A stretch of DNA of 64,000 bases, from the NCBI RefSeq assembly GCF_900215625.1, contig NZ_OBEK01000001.1, positions 992,001-1,056,000 of the forward strand, given 5' to 3'. This document shows positions 19,641 to 27,566 of this stretch, in pieces. Position 1 is the first letter of the stretch. Each line of letters begins with the position of its first letter. The position numbers were made by a program, and so were the translations under genes. The DNA comes from Terribacillus aidingensis (GTDB lineage: Bacteria > Bacillota > Bacilli > Bacillales > Amphibacillaceae). The notes below the pieces were generated by a model. That model worked only from the letters and a program-made list of their open reading frames with translations. It was not told the DNA's origin and searched no databases.

Positions 19641-19757
19641 ATGAGAGATTACGAGAAAATAAGAATGATTAGATATGAGGAGAATTATTTGTACAGGGAA
19701 GAGGAATCAAATGACCGTTTATCGGAGCAGCAGACTAACGCACTTGTTTTAATGTAA
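19641..19757 (+). CDS. possible 38-aa small ORF, doubtful
   Basis: An open frame from ATG 19641 to TAA 19757 encodes a charged 38-aa peptide (MRDYEKIRMIRYEENYLYR...). The ATG lacks a ribosome binding site. An internal TTG at 19689 has GAGGAG 6 bases upstream and would give 22 aa. A weak plus-strand hairpin with T-run lies at 19800-19826. I see no family signal, so it may be spurious; the rest of this 300-base gap holds nothing else on the plus strand. Confidence 0.25.
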   Translation: MRDYEKIRMIRYEENYLYREEESNDRLSEQQTNALVLM

Positions 19758-19793
19758 AAAGCCGACCAGTTCACACAGAACTGGCCGGCCATT
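19756..19793 (-). terminator. terminator of the bacilliredoxin operon
   Basis: GCCGACCAGTTC (19761-19772) pairs with GAACTGGCCGGC (19778-19789) with one mismatch. On the minus strand it is followed by a TTTTTA tract, so it ends transcription from the gene at 19825. Confidence 0.75.
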
Positions 19794-19824
19794 TCAATGG
19801 CAGCGATATTTTTACCGCTGCTTT

Positions 19825-20253
19825 TTACAAATTATTATTATAAGCAGTTGTCAGATTCTCAACGATCTCTTCTACGTCATAGCCTTCAATTTGTTCACGC
19901 GGAACGAAATGGACTAATTTGCCGTCCTGCATCAAGGCAACGGATGGAGATGAAGGAGGCTGATCGGTAAAATATTCACGCATTTTCTCAGTTGCTTCTT
20001 TATCTTGTCCAGCAAAGACAGTGACCAAATGGTCTGGTCTTTTCTCATTTTGCAATGATTCACGAACCGCCGGGCGCGCAAGACCGGCTGCACATCCGCA
20101 GACAGAGTTGACGACAACGAGCGTGCTGCCTTTCGCTTGCGCTGTGTATTCCTCAACTTGTTCCGCAGTAGTCAGTTCCTGAAAGCCTGCTTGGGTGAGT
20201 TCATCCCGCATTGGCTGGACAATTCCGCGCATGTATTCTTCGTATGCATTCAT
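19825..20253 (-). CDS. BrxA/BrxB family bacilliredoxin
   Basis: Bacilliredoxins remove bacillithiol from S-bacillithiolated proteins. The 142-aa thioredoxin-fold protein has the diagnostic CGC motif at Cys52-Gly-Cys54 in [15 protein letters not shown] and matches YphP/YqiW throughout. It starts 3 bases after the HEAT-repeat gene stop, so both share one mRNA. Which paralogue (BrxA or BrxB) it is cannot be decided by reading. Confidence 0.93.
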   Translation of the reverse strand: MNAYEEYMRGIVQPMRDELTQAGFQELTTAEQVEEYTAQAKGSTLVVVNSVCGCAAGLARPAVRESLQNEKRPDHLVTVFAGQDKEATEKMREYFTDQPPSSPSVALMQDGKLVHFVPREQIEGYDVEEIVENLTTAYNNNL

Positions 20254-20256
20254 TAT

Positions 20257-21381
20257 TTATTCCTCCTTTTGTTTCGCGGCCTCTGTCATCTGTTTCCAGA
20301 CAGAACCTTTTGCTACCTCGCCGCCGGCAATTCGCTCAATTGCCATGCTGAGCTGCAGCTTCACTTCGAACTCCGTTTCTTGCCGGGCTGCTTTTTCAAG
20401 CATCGGCAGACTATCTGCATCACCAAGTTCATAAAGGAACATGGCTCCGCGCCAGCGAACAATCCGGTTTGCATCAGCAAGTGTTGCTTCCATAGCCGGA
20501 GTGGCTTCTTTAAAGCCCAAGTCAGATAAACAGTCACCTGCTGTACGTCTAACTGTGACAACCTTATCGCGCAGAGCGCGGTAAAGTAATGGAAGGACAG
20601 CCTTATCCTCTATCATGCCTAGATAAGCAGTGGCAAGTCTGCGAATAGACGCTTTCGGATCTTGCAAGGCTCTGTCCAAAAATGCCAGATGCTCCAAGTC
20701 TGGTACAAGAGCATCCAGTGCCCGGTAGCGTACACGCCAATCATCCTCTTCCCAAATCGCCATCGTCGGCTGCGGGCGTGAGGGAAGCGGAGCTTGGGGG
20801 TTGCGTGCACGTGTTACGAGCTCTTGCAGTCTTTCTGTGCTATAGCTCGCCTGCAGTTCCTCATAGATATCCTGTCCAACTTGTTGTGGCTCGCCGTAAC
20901 GTGGATATTGCTCTTCCCATTTACGAGCAAAAACAATATTGTCATCTCCAGCAGCTTTCATCGCAGCTTCGGTAAAATGCGCAGGAAGCCCGATTCGCTT
21001 TTCTTGCCCATCGAAAAGCAGCTTGATTTGCATTGGTACACCGTAAATTGTCTGGATATGCACATCAACTTGTCCATAATGTAAATCTGGCTCGCTTGTT
21101 ATTGATTCCGTCTCCTGACTTTCTTCTCCAAATACTTCTCTAACAGAAGGAAGTATCGTTTCCCAAGCTTTTTTTGGATCCCTCTCCAAAGCCAGAAAGT
21201 CTGCTACGCGGTAAATGCCTGTCACGCCATCGATTTGGAACAGCGCTTGTATATATGCGGGGTCATCGGTTGAAACGGTATGGTGTTTGTAATCCATACT
21301 TTTGCCCATTGGCAGCATCTCGTCCACGACAATCTTCATCGAGTAAGGACTCGGGGTAGGCTCGATGGTCACGATTTTCAT
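20257..21381 (-). CDS. CvfC-like conserved virulence factor C family protein (Nfu-N and HEAT repeats)
   Basis: A 374-aa cytoplasmic protein. Residues about 1-85 (ending in IQALFQIDGVTGIYRVADFL) match the Nfu/NifU N-terminal domain. Residues about 215-350 are HEAT-type helical repeats (RVRYRALDALVPDLEHLAFL, ASIRRLATAYLGMIEDKAVL, and two more). This architecture is that of Staphylococcus CvfC proteins, whose biochemical role is not settled. It is immediately followed by the bacilliredoxin, which suggests a link to thiol or iron-sulphur homeostasis. That link is an inference. Confidence 0.85.
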   Translation of the reverse strand: MKIVTIEPTPSPYSMKIVVDEMLPMGKSMDYKHHTVSTDDPAYIQALFQIDGVTGIYRVADFLALERDPKKAWETILPSVREVFGEESQETESITSEPDLHYGQVDVHIQTIYGVPMQIKLLFDGQEKRIGLPAHFTEAAMKAAGDDNIVFARKWEEQYPRYGEPQQVGQDIYEELQASYSTERLQELVTRARNPQAPLPSRPQPTMAIWEEDDWRVRYRALDALVPDLEHLAFLDRALQDPKASIRRLATAYLGMIEDKAVLPLLYRALRDKVVTVRRTAGDCLSDLGFKEATPAMEATLADANRIVRWRGAMFLYELGDADSLPMLEKAARQETEFEVKLQLSMAIERIAGGEVAKGSVWKQMTEAAKQKEE

Positions 21382-21569
21382 TTTATTCCCCCTTATAAGT
21401 GATCTTTTTCTTCTTATTGACTATATCACAGACTCAGCAGCAGGTGCGACAATACTGCATTAGGACTAGAGACGGATATAAATTAAGTCTCTGTTTCTAA
21501 TAACCTGTTAACAGCAGTCTGCTAGAATGTTATTAATCCGTAAATAATTCCACTTTTTTGTGCATAGAA

Positions 21570-21578
21570 TGCTATAAT
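21570..21578 (+). promoter_or_regulatory. extended -10 promoter of the dedA-uppP operon
   Basis: TGCTATAAT is a consensus extended -10 element 35 bases upstream of the dedA start. No good -35 is visible, as is usual for this promoter type. Confidence 0.6.
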
Positions 21579-21612
21579 GATTTGGAAAATAATTTACGTT
21601 TGGAGTTGTGAA

Positions 21613-22233
21613 ATGGATAATTGGATAACGCAGTTTATGGAGCAATTCGGTTATTTTGCTATCGTATTGCTGATGGCAGGCGAAAACGTTTTTCCGCCGA
21701 TTCCATCTGAGATCATCCTGCTGTTCGGCGGCTTCCTGACAACCACTTCAGCTAGTGTCACAGTAGTTGGTGTAATTATTGCAGCGACAATCGGTGCAGT
21801 AATCGGAGCTGTCATCCTATACGGTATCGGGCTTCTCTTAGATGTGGAACGTCTGGAGAAAATCGTTGATCGCTGGGGACATATTTTACGAATTAAAAAA
21901 GAAGACATACATAAAGCGGATGCTTGGTTCGATAAGTATGGGGTATGGACAATTTTCCTTTGCCGTTTCGTTCCGGTCATCCGGAGTTTAATCTCTATTC
22001 CGGCTGGCATGTCCAATATGAATTTTGGCCTGTTTTTGATATTCACGACATTAGGTACGCTCATTTGGAATACGGTATTAGTATTGCTCGGTATGTGGCT
22101 TGGAGAGTCTTGGTCAAAAGTGGAAACCTATTTAGGCTACTACCAAGATGTTGTTATCATTGTACTGGCAATATTGTTCGTTCTATTTGTTATTTGGTTT
22201 ATCAAACGTAATAAGAAGAAAAAAAGTAGCTAG
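21613..22233 (+). CDS. DedA-family membrane protein
   Basis: DedA proteins are multi-pass membrane proteins; several are lipid flippases, including for undecaprenyl phosphate. The 206-aa product has GENVFPPIPSEIILLFGG near the N-terminus and FLCRFVPVIRSLISIPAGMSNM, the conserved Arg-rich DedA motif. ATG 21613 is chosen because GGAG lies 7 bases upstream. It is followed 12 bases later by uppP, and both would act on the same lipid carrier, so a flippase role for undecaprenyl phosphate is plausible. Confidence 0.9.
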   Translation: MDNWITQFMEQFGYFAIVLLMAGENVFPPIPSEIILLFGGFLTTTSASVTVVGVIIAATIGAVIGAVILYGIGLLLDVERLEKIVDRWGHILRIKKEDIHKADAWFDKYGVWTIFLCRFVPVIRSLISIPAGMSNMNFGLFLIFTTLGTLIWNTVLVLLGMWLGESWSKVETYLGYYQDVVIIVLAILFVLFVIWFIKRNKKKKSS

Positions 22234-22245
22234 AGGAGAAGTAGC

Positions 22246-23103
22246 ATGAGTTTTATTGAGTTTATTTCAGCCTTTATTATGGGGCTGGTTGAAGGATTGA
22301 CGGAGTTTGCCCCAGTTTCATCGACAGGTCATTTGATTATTGTTGATGATATGTGGCTGAAGATTCACGAATTGTTTAATGATGAGGTTGCCAATACCTT
22401 CATAATTGTCATTCAGCTTGGTTCTATATTGGCGTCTGTCATCGTCTTTTGGGACAAGTTTATGCAGATTTTAGGTATCCGGAAGCTGCAAGGTAAAGAA
22501 GAAAAGCTGCCAGGTCAAAAGAATAAGTTCAATTTGGGCATGGTCATTGTAGGGCTGCTTCCAGCTGGTGTTCTTGGTCTTTTGTTTGATGATTTGATCG
22601 ACAAGTATTTGTTTTCTGTATGGTACGTTATCATTGCATTGGTTGTTGGTGCTTTCTTGATGATCTATGCAGACCGTGTATCATCGAAGAAAACAGAAAC
22701 AATTGATTCCTTGGATGGTTTAACGTATAAGAAAGCATTCTTAATCGGCTTATTTCAATGTATCGCTTTGTGGCCTGGTTTCTCCCGTTCAGGTGCAACG
22801 ATTTCGGGTGGTGTTATCCTCGGATTAAACCACCGCATAGCTTCAGACTTTACATTTATTATGGCTGTGCCGATTATGGCAGGCGCCAGTCTCGTTTCCT
22901 TGCGTAATCACTTGCACGCTTTTACACCTGATGTGATACCATTTTTTATCGTCGGATTTATCAGTGCATTTCTGTTCGCATTGATTGCCATCCGTACTTT
23001 CCTTAAAATAATCTCGAAATACAAACTTGTTCCGTTCGCTTTCTACCGTATCGGTTTAGCGATTGTAATTTTAATCTTTTTGATCATCAATGGACCCCTG
23101 TAA
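22246..23103 (+). CDS. uppP: undecaprenyl-diphosphatase (BacA/UppP)
   Basis: Dephosphorylates undecaprenyl pyrophosphate so the lipid carrier can be reused in wall synthesis; overexpression gives bacitracin resistance. The 285-aa integral membrane protein has both signatures: GLVEGLTEFAPVSSTGHLI (about 13-31) and LWPGFSRSGATISGG (about 175-189). AGGAG precedes the ATG. It is co-transcribed with dedA and ended by a strong terminator. Confidence 0.96.
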   Translation: MSFIEFISAFIMGLVEGLTEFAPVSSTGHLIIVDDMWLKIHELFNDEVANTFIIVIQLGSILASVIVFWDKFMQILGIRKLQGKEEKLPGQKNKFNLGMVIVGLLPAGVLGLLFDDLIDKYLFSVWYVIIALVVGAFLMIYADRVSSKKTETIDSLDGLTYKKAFLIGLFQCIALWPGFSRSGATISGGVILGLNHRIASDFTFIMAVPIMAGASLVSLRNHLHAFTPDVIPFFIVGFISAFLFALIAIRTFLKIISKYKLVPFAFYRIGLAIVILIFLIINGPL

Positions 23104-23120
23104 TCAGGGGTCTTTTTTTT
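23093..23120 (+). terminator. terminator of dedA-uppP
   Basis: GACCCCTG (23093-23100) pairs perfectly with CAGGGGTC (23105-23112) around a 4-base loop, followed by eight T residues. The stem's left arm overlaps the uppP stop region. Confidence 0.92.
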
Positions 23121-23188
23121 GGCTAGAAGTGCCTTTCATATTATGAGACATATAGCAGAAACTAATGCAGAAAGGAGGAGGAACAATC

Positions 23189-23362
23189 ATGAAAAAGCAG
23201 AAGCATCGCGTGGATGGCGGTCTATGGATTGATGATACGTATCAGCCAGGCATGGAAGAAGGACTTACAGCAAACCGTGACGAAAAAAATCCAAAAAAGC
23301 ATGTGCAAGCGGATTATGAAGGAGATATAGGAGATAAAAATACGTTAGGGCATTATCGATGA
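23189..23362 (+). CDS. 57-aa hypothetical protein of a spore-gene cluster
   Basis: ATG 23189 follows AAAGGAGGAGG at 8 bases spacing. The 57-aa product is hydrophilic and charged, starts MKKQKHRVDGGLWIDDTYQP and ends in a Lys/Asp-rich tail. I recognise no family. Its stop overlaps the start of the SASP gene (ATGA), so the two are translationally coupled. Together with yfhD and the coat gene downstream this suggests a spore-associated role. Confidence 0.7.
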   Translation: MKKQKHRVDGGLWIDDTYQPGMEEGLTANRDEKNPKKHVQADYEGDIGDKNTLGHYR

Positions 23363-23580
23363 CAAGACGCAATCGAATTCTCGTACCAGGAGCCCGCAAA
23401 GGATTGGATGAATTGAAGCACAAGATCATTCGCGAGGCAAACGAGCCTTACCGTGCGGAACAGGCGGAGGATTTAGGCAACAAAACAAGCAGGGAAAATG
23501 GTAAAACAGGCGGTAGTATTGGCGGCAGCATGGTCCGTGAAATGGTACGAATGGCTGAAGAAAATCTAAAGCATCGATAA
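23359..23580 (+). CDS. alpha/beta-type small acid-soluble spore protein
   Basis: SASPs coat spore DNA and protect it from damage. The 73-aa product has RRNRILVPGARKGLDELKHK near the N-terminus and the conserved TSRENGKTGGSIGGSMVREM block with the DNA-binding Gly-rich turn and MVRMAEENL end. It carries more Lys and Glu around the usual germination-protease site than typical SASPs, so it is a divergent, minor-type member. Start overlaps the previous stop, with no separate ribosome binding site. Confidence 0.88.
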   Translation: MTRRNRILVPGARKGLDELKHKIIREANEPYRAEQAEDLGNKTSRENGKTGGSIGGSMVREMVRMAEENLKHR

Positions 23581-23593
23581 GGAGGAAAAACGC

Positions 23594-23761
23594 ATGAACG
23601 AGAACGACAAATCGTTGGAAAATTATTATATGCGGTATACCGACTTAGATGGGGATGGGAAAGATATTTCCTTTTCTCAGGAAGAAGCAGACGTTGATGA
23701 TTTGGAAGCGCAATCTCGGTCTGATGCAGCTGATGCACGTGTTGCAAAAAGGCATAAATAA
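23594..23761 (+). CDS. YfhD-family small protein
   Basis: ATG 23594 follows AAGGAGG. The 55-aa product has a central DLDGDGKDISF stretch and a C-terminal EEADVDDLEAQSRSDAADAR region. That region resembles the conserved end of YfhD proteins (pattern A-D-x-D-x-E-A-x-x-R-x-x-A-A-D-x-R). YfhD is a small sporulation-associated protein of unknown function in bacilli. The DxDGDG stretch resembles a calcium-binding loop but is too isolated to claim. Third gene of the spore operon, 13 bases after the SASP gene. Confidence 0.75.
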   Translation: MNENDKSLENYYMRYTDLDGDGKDISFSQEEADVDDLEAQSRSDAADARVAKRHK

Positions 23762-23827
23762 CCGGTTATAAGAGCTCGCACCTCAGCCATACTAACAGAG
23801 CACGACATTCTTAAGGGGGTCTTTACT

Positions 23828-24442
23828 TTGGAAAACAACATGCAGACAGCACAAACAAACCAGCCGACTACTTTGCATGGCAGACAGAACCATGGGGGTC
23901 ATGAAATTTATGATACACATGAAATCCTGACTGGGATGATTGGTCTTATTGATCAGTATACGATCTATGAACAATTTATCCAGGATCCTGAGTTAAAAAC
24001 CATTGCTCAAAACCAGAGTAATTTCTTGAAGCAAACGTATAACACGATGGTTGAATCCTTCAAAACAGGACAAGACCCGACTGTTCCAACTACTTCATAT
24101 AAGATGCAGCAAAGTAATGATGTTGTATACGGACTGACGCCTTCTCAGCCGAAAAAACCGATCACATCTGCTAATGAAGTTACCGATCAGTGTGTTTCTA
24201 CGTACATGCTTTGCCAGGCAAAAGGTCTTGCATCCATGAGTGCGCAAAGTGCTTGTGAAATCACCAACCCTGTATTAAGAAGGGTCGTAGCAGATTCTGT
24301 GCCAAACTTAATCGAAATGAGCTATGAGATATTCTTGTATCAAAATAAACACCATTATTACCAGGTAGCACAATTGCAGCCGAGTGATATGGCAGCGTTG
24401 CTGCAGAGTTATGATACAATTCCAATTAATCAAATGCATTAA
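23828..24442 (+). CDS. CotF-family spore coat protein
   Basis: A 204-aa protein with a Gln/Asn/His-rich N-terminus and two CotF-type four-helix segments. The first (about 28-85) begins THEILTGMIGLIDQYTIYEQF and the second (about 118-180) includes TDQCVSTYMLCQAKG. CotF-like proteins are coat components, usually proteolysed during coat assembly. TTG 23828 is taken as start because AAGGGGG is 8 bases upstream. It has its own leader after yfhD and a strong terminator. Confidence 0.88.
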   Translation: MENNMQTAQTNQPTTLHGRQNHGGHEIYDTHEILTGMIGLIDQYTIYEQFIQDPELKTIAQNQSNFLKQTYNTMVESFKTGQDPTVPTTSYKMQQSNDVVYGLTPSQPKKPITSANEVTDQCVSTYMLCQAKGLASMSAQSACEITNPVLRRVVADSVPNLIEMSYEIFLYQNKHHYYQVAQLQPSDMAALLQSYDTIPINQMH

Positions 24443-24451
24443 GTGTGCTTA

Positions 24452-24479
24452 AAAGGTCCGCCATTCCGGCGGACCTTTT
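24452..24479. terminator. bidirectional terminator between the coat gene and tlp
   Basis: GGTCCGCC (24455-24462) pairs with GGCGGACC (24468-24475), flanked by AAAA and TTTT, between convergent genes. Confidence 0.9.
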
Positions 24480-24481
24480 GC

Positions 24482-24715
24482 TTAATGTTCTTTTCGCAGC
24501 TGATAATTTGCTTCTTCTTTCAATTCACTTCGCAAGCTATCTACAGCTGCAGCACGACGATCATTTTTCTCCTTTAAGAAGGAAATTTCTTCATCCGTCA
24601 AATGCTCGCTATTTGCTTTAACGAAGTCTTCCGTTTGATGCACGTTTTGCAGCGTATGCTGGATTGTATCTTCAATTCGTTCCGCATTGTCTGCACGGTT
24701 GTCCGGTTTTGGCAT
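24482..24715 (-). CDS. tlp: small acid-soluble spore protein Tlp
   Basis: Tlp is a minor spore-core SASP. The 77-aa product starts MPKPDNRADNAERIEDTIQH and continues with the Tlp pattern of paired helices, ending ELKEEANYQLRKEH. ATG 24715 is chosen because GGAGG lies 9 bases upstream. A GATACTA sequence about 30 bases further upstream resembles the SigG -10 consensus (CATACTA). That fits forespore expression, but no clear -35 is visible. Confidence 0.9.
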   Translation of the reverse strand: MPKPDNRADNAERIEDTIQHTLQNVHQTEDFVKANSEHLTDEEISFLKEKNDRRAAAVDSLRSELKEEANYQLRKEH

Positions 24716-24771
24716 AGAGATAAACCTCCTTTTCAAGCAGATACCAACTAGTATCCGCTATCTAAAAAAAG

Positions 24772-25506
24772 TTATGTATGCCTTAATTCCTTATGATGAA
24801 AGGGGCATTTACCGTGGTCGGGTTCGGCGTTGTCGCCGATGAAATATTGCTTCCATTCTCGATGCTCACGATCGCCGAAATGTCCGATATCAGGATGTTT
24901 TGGCAGCTGATCCCAACTTTCAACACGCTCCCGAACCGATCCTCTGGATTTTACACCTGCTGGCTTATCCCCTTCAAGTCCGTCAAAGATACTGCGTGGC
25001 TGCAAACCGATAACAAGAGAGGGACCCAAGTCACGTGTAATGCGCTGTTTGTATGCCGGCGTATTGCCGAACAGAAAGTAAGCTTCTCCGCCTATATGAT
25101 AGTCAAACAAAAAGTGATCAGGATGACGCGGACGCTCAGCCGGCCAAGGAACATCATCGACCTCATGCAGCTGCTGCAGGAAGCGCCAGAAATAATCTTG
25201 GTAATAAGCTAAGTCTTGTTCTTGCTTCTCCGGTTCAAAGAATAAGAACAATCCGCGCCGCACCTGCTTCTCCTGTGTGTGCATTAAATGGGTGAAATCA
25301 TTGATAACGTTAAGTGCGCCTTCCCAGTCATCATGAGGGATGAATCCATAGCGCAGATCACCTTTTTTTTGAGCGGCAATACCAAAATAGCAAGGAAAAT
25401 CTTTTTTACCTACTGTTTCAGCGAATGGCAGGTAGGCGTCTAATGCCCAGTTTGGAAGCTCTTTATTGTCAGCATGGATATCTTTTTTCTCAAACAGGTG
25501 TAACAT
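24772..25506 (-). CDS. YqcI/YcgG (GntA-like) family protein, possible haem-dependent N-hydroxylase
   Basis: A 244-aa cytoplasmic protein. Recognisable family blocks are FPCYFGIAAQKKGDLRYGFI (about 38-57), LFLFFEP (about 91-97), FWRFLQQLH, PDHFLFDYHIGGEAYFLFGN, and a C-terminal CPFHH. The family includes GntA, which hydroxylates a guanidino nitrogen using haem. ATG 25506 is chosen because AAAGGAG is just upstream; the longer open frame runs into the Fur-regulated promoter region. It is divergent from the Fur-controlled yclNOPQ operon, so it may share iron control. The substrate is unknown. Confidence 0.82.
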   Translation of the reverse strand: MLHLFEKKDIHADNKELPNWALDAYLPFAETVGKKDFPCYFGIAAQKKGDLRYGFIPHDDWEGALNVINDFTHLMHTQEKQVRRGLFLFFEPEKQEQDLAYYQDYFWRFLQQLHEVDDVPWPAERPRHPDHFLFDYHIGGEAYFLFGNTPAYKQRITRDLGPSLVIGLQPRSIFDGLEGDKPAGVKSRGSVRERVESWDQLPKHPDIGHFGDREHREWKQYFIGDNAEPDHGKCPFHHKELRHT

Positions 25507-25579
25507 GTGAACGCTCCTTTGTTGTGTGAAAGAATATGAACGGTAATATTGAAATATTGAAACGATTCCCAAACACCTA

Positions 25580-25608
25580 TTGACGTTGCTAATCTCATTC
25601 ACTATACT
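25580..25608 (+). promoter_or_regulatory. SigA promoter of the ycl siderophore operon
   Basis: TTGACG (25580-25585) and TATACT (25603-25608) are spaced by 17 bp, in the divergent gap before yclN. Predicted transcription start is near 25615. Confidence 0.75.
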
Positions 25609-25624
25609 AAAATGAGAATCTAAT

Positions 25625-25639
25625 TGATAATGAATATCA
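25625..25639. promoter_or_regulatory. Fur box
   Basis: TGATAATGAATATCA matches the 7-1-7 Fur consensus TGATAATNATTATCA at 14 of 15 positions (one mismatch besides the free centre excluded). It lies about 10 bases after the predicted start of transcription of yclN, so iron-bound Fur would block the operon. Confidence 0.85.
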
Positions 25640-25672
25640 GTATCACAGATGCTGCCGAAGAGGTTGTCGCGT

Positions 25673-26623
25673 ATGAAGTTAATGTATTTAGTAATTGTTA
25701 CCGTTCTATTAGCTGGTTGTTCCCTTTTTGTTGGCGTAGAAAACGTCACATTTTCTGGACTTTGGAACAGGGAAGCAGAAGCCTGGAATATTGTTATGAT
25801 CAGCCGGCTGCCCCGAATGCTCAGTATTGTCATGGCAGGGGTAAGCTTAGGGATTTGCGGTTTGATTATGCAGCAGCTGACTCAAAATAAATTTGTATCT
25901 CCTACAACAGCTGGAACAATGGATTGGGCCAGATTAGGTATTCTTGTTTCCTTGCTTTTCTTTACGGATGCAAGTCCTATTTTAAAGATGTGCATCGCTG
26001 CCGCTTTTGCACTGTTCGGCACGCTGCTGTTTATGGGAATTCTTCAAAGACTGAAGCAAAAGGATACCATTTTTATCCCCTTGGTCGGTATTATGCTGGG
26101 AAATGTAGTCAGTTCCATTGCCACGTTCTTTGCACTCAAATTTGACCTGGTACAGAACATGTCATCTTGGCTGCAAGGAGATTTCTCCTTAATTATGGAA
26201 GGGCGCTATGAATTGCTATACATAAGTGTTCCGCTTCTCATTCTTGCGTTCCTGTTCGCTAATATGTTCACTGTTGCTGGAATGGGAGAAGATTTTGCTA
26301 CCAATCTAGGATTGCCTTACAAATATGTAGTGAATATTGGATTGATTATCGTAGCAATCATCACATCAGTAGTTATCCTGACTGTGGGCGTCATTCCGTT
26401 TCTCGGATTGATTGTACCGAATATCGTCAGCATGTACCGCGGGGATCATTTGAAGAAGAGCATTTGGCATACTGGGGTTCTAGGGGCGTTATTCCTGCTC
26501 GTGTGCGATATCGCAGGACGCATTATTATCTATCCGTACGAAATATCTGTTGGGCTTATGGTAGGGGTTATCGGAACAGGGATTTTCCTTTATATGCTGC
26601 TAAGGAGAAACGCCTATGCTTAA
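25673..26623 (+). CDS. yclN: petrobactin-type siderophore ABC transporter permease
   Basis: A FecCD-family permease, one half of the membrane channel importing ferric petrobactin or a similar catecholate siderophore. The 316-aa product has about nine membrane segments. It shares long conserved stretches with B. subtilis YclN, such as VSPTTAGTMDWARLGIL, SSWLQGDFSL and the C-terminal PYEISVGLMVGVIG. ATG 25673 is chosen for the GAGG upstream and the match to the YclN N-terminus. It overlaps yclO by 8 bases. Confidence 0.93.
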   Translation: MKLMYLVIVTVLLAGCSLFVGVENVTFSGLWNREAEAWNIVMISRLPRMLSIVMAGVSLGICGLIMQQLTQNKFVSPTTAGTMDWARLGILVSLLFFTDASPILKMCIAAAFALFGTLLFMGILQRLKQKDTIFIPLVGIMLGNVVSSIATFFALKFDLVQNMSSWLQGDFSLIMEGRYELLYISVPLLILAFLFANMFTVAGMGEDFATNLGLPYKYVVNIGLIIVAIITSVVILTVGVIPFLGLIVPNIVSMYRGDHLKKSIWHTGVLGALFLLVCDIAGRIIIYPYEISVGLMVGVIGTGIFLYMLLRRNAYA

Positions 26624-27566
26624 GCGAAAGATCTTTATACTAACCCTTGTCGCTTTGTTATTGGCCGGACTGTACTTATTCATCCATATGAACTTCCAAG
26701 CAATGGAGTATTTGCTGCGAACACGACTTGAGAAGATTTTGGCTATGGTTTTATGCGCAGTTTCTATCGGCGTTTCAACAGTTGTCTTCCAGACGTTAAC
26801 GCATAACCGAATCTTAACACCTAGTATTATGGGACTTGATAGTGTCTATATGTTTATCCAGACAATTGTTGTCTTCCTGTTTGGATCAGGAACATTTGTT
26901 ATTATGCAGAGTGATGCGTATTTCTTCCTAACTATTCTGCTTATGGTCGGGTTTGCCTTTGGGCTTTACCAGCTGTTGTTCCGCAGGGGGCATAATAATT
27001 TATTCTTGCTCTTGCTGGTCGGTCTTGTGCTAGGAACATTTTTCAGCAGTTTATCCTCATTCATGCAGATGATTATCGACCCGAATGAGTTTCTATTAAT
27101 ACAAGACAAGATGTTTGCCAGCTTCACGAACGTAAATACCGATTTACTGCTTCTTTCAACCGTTATTATTGCAGTGTTATGTGTATACATATTCCGTTAT
27201 CGCCACTATTTCGATGTCATGTCAATCGGCAGAGATCATGCAGTGAACCTAGGTGTACCGTACGAAAAGATTGTAAAACGGATGTTTCTTGTCATTGCAG
27301 TACTGGTAGCTGTATCGACAGCGTTAGTTGGTCCGATTACATTCTTAGGTCTGCTGACGGCAAACTTAGCCCGGGAGTTTCTGCAGACATTCCGGCATAC
27401 CTATCTGCTGGCAGCAGCAAGTTTACTCAGTATTATTGCTTTACTCGGCGGACAGCTGATTGTGGAGAGGGTGTTCTCCTTTTCAACACCGATTAGCGTC
27501 ATTATCAATTTTGTCGGCGGGGTCTACTTCATTTATCTACTAATAAAGGAGAGTAAAAAGATATGA
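26616..27566 (+). CDS. yclO: siderophore ABC transporter permease, second subunit
   Basis: The 316-aa FecCD-type partner permease, with about nine membrane segments. Family blocks include QTLTHNRILTPSIMGLDSVY, IGRDHAVNLGVPYEKIV and VGPITFLGLLTANLAREF, the last being the cytoplasmic loop that contacts the ATPase. It overlaps yclN at its start and the ATPase gene by 4 bases at its end, so the three are tightly coupled. Confidence 0.93.
   Translation: MLKRKIFILTLVALLLAGLYLFIHMNFQAMEYLLRTRLEKILAMVLCAVSIGVSTVVFQTLTHNRILTPSIMGLDSVYMFIQTIVVFLFGSGTFVIMQSDAYFFLTILLMVGFAFGLYQLLFRRGHNNLFLLLLVGLVLGTFFSSLSSFMQMIIDPNEFLLIQDKMFASFTNVNTDLLLLSTVIIAVLCVYIFRYRHYFDVMSIGRDHAVNLGVPYEKIVKRMFLVIAVLVAVSTALVGPITFLGLLTANLAREFLQTFRHTYLLAAASLLSIIALLGGQLIVERVFSFSTPISVIINFVGGVYFIYLLIKESKKI

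Noticed and set aside
25507-25833. N-terminal extension of the YqcI/YcgG gene to 353 aa
   Set aside because: The extension would cross the Fur-regulated promoter and yclN start, lacks family similarity, and the ATG at 25506 has AAAGGAG in place.
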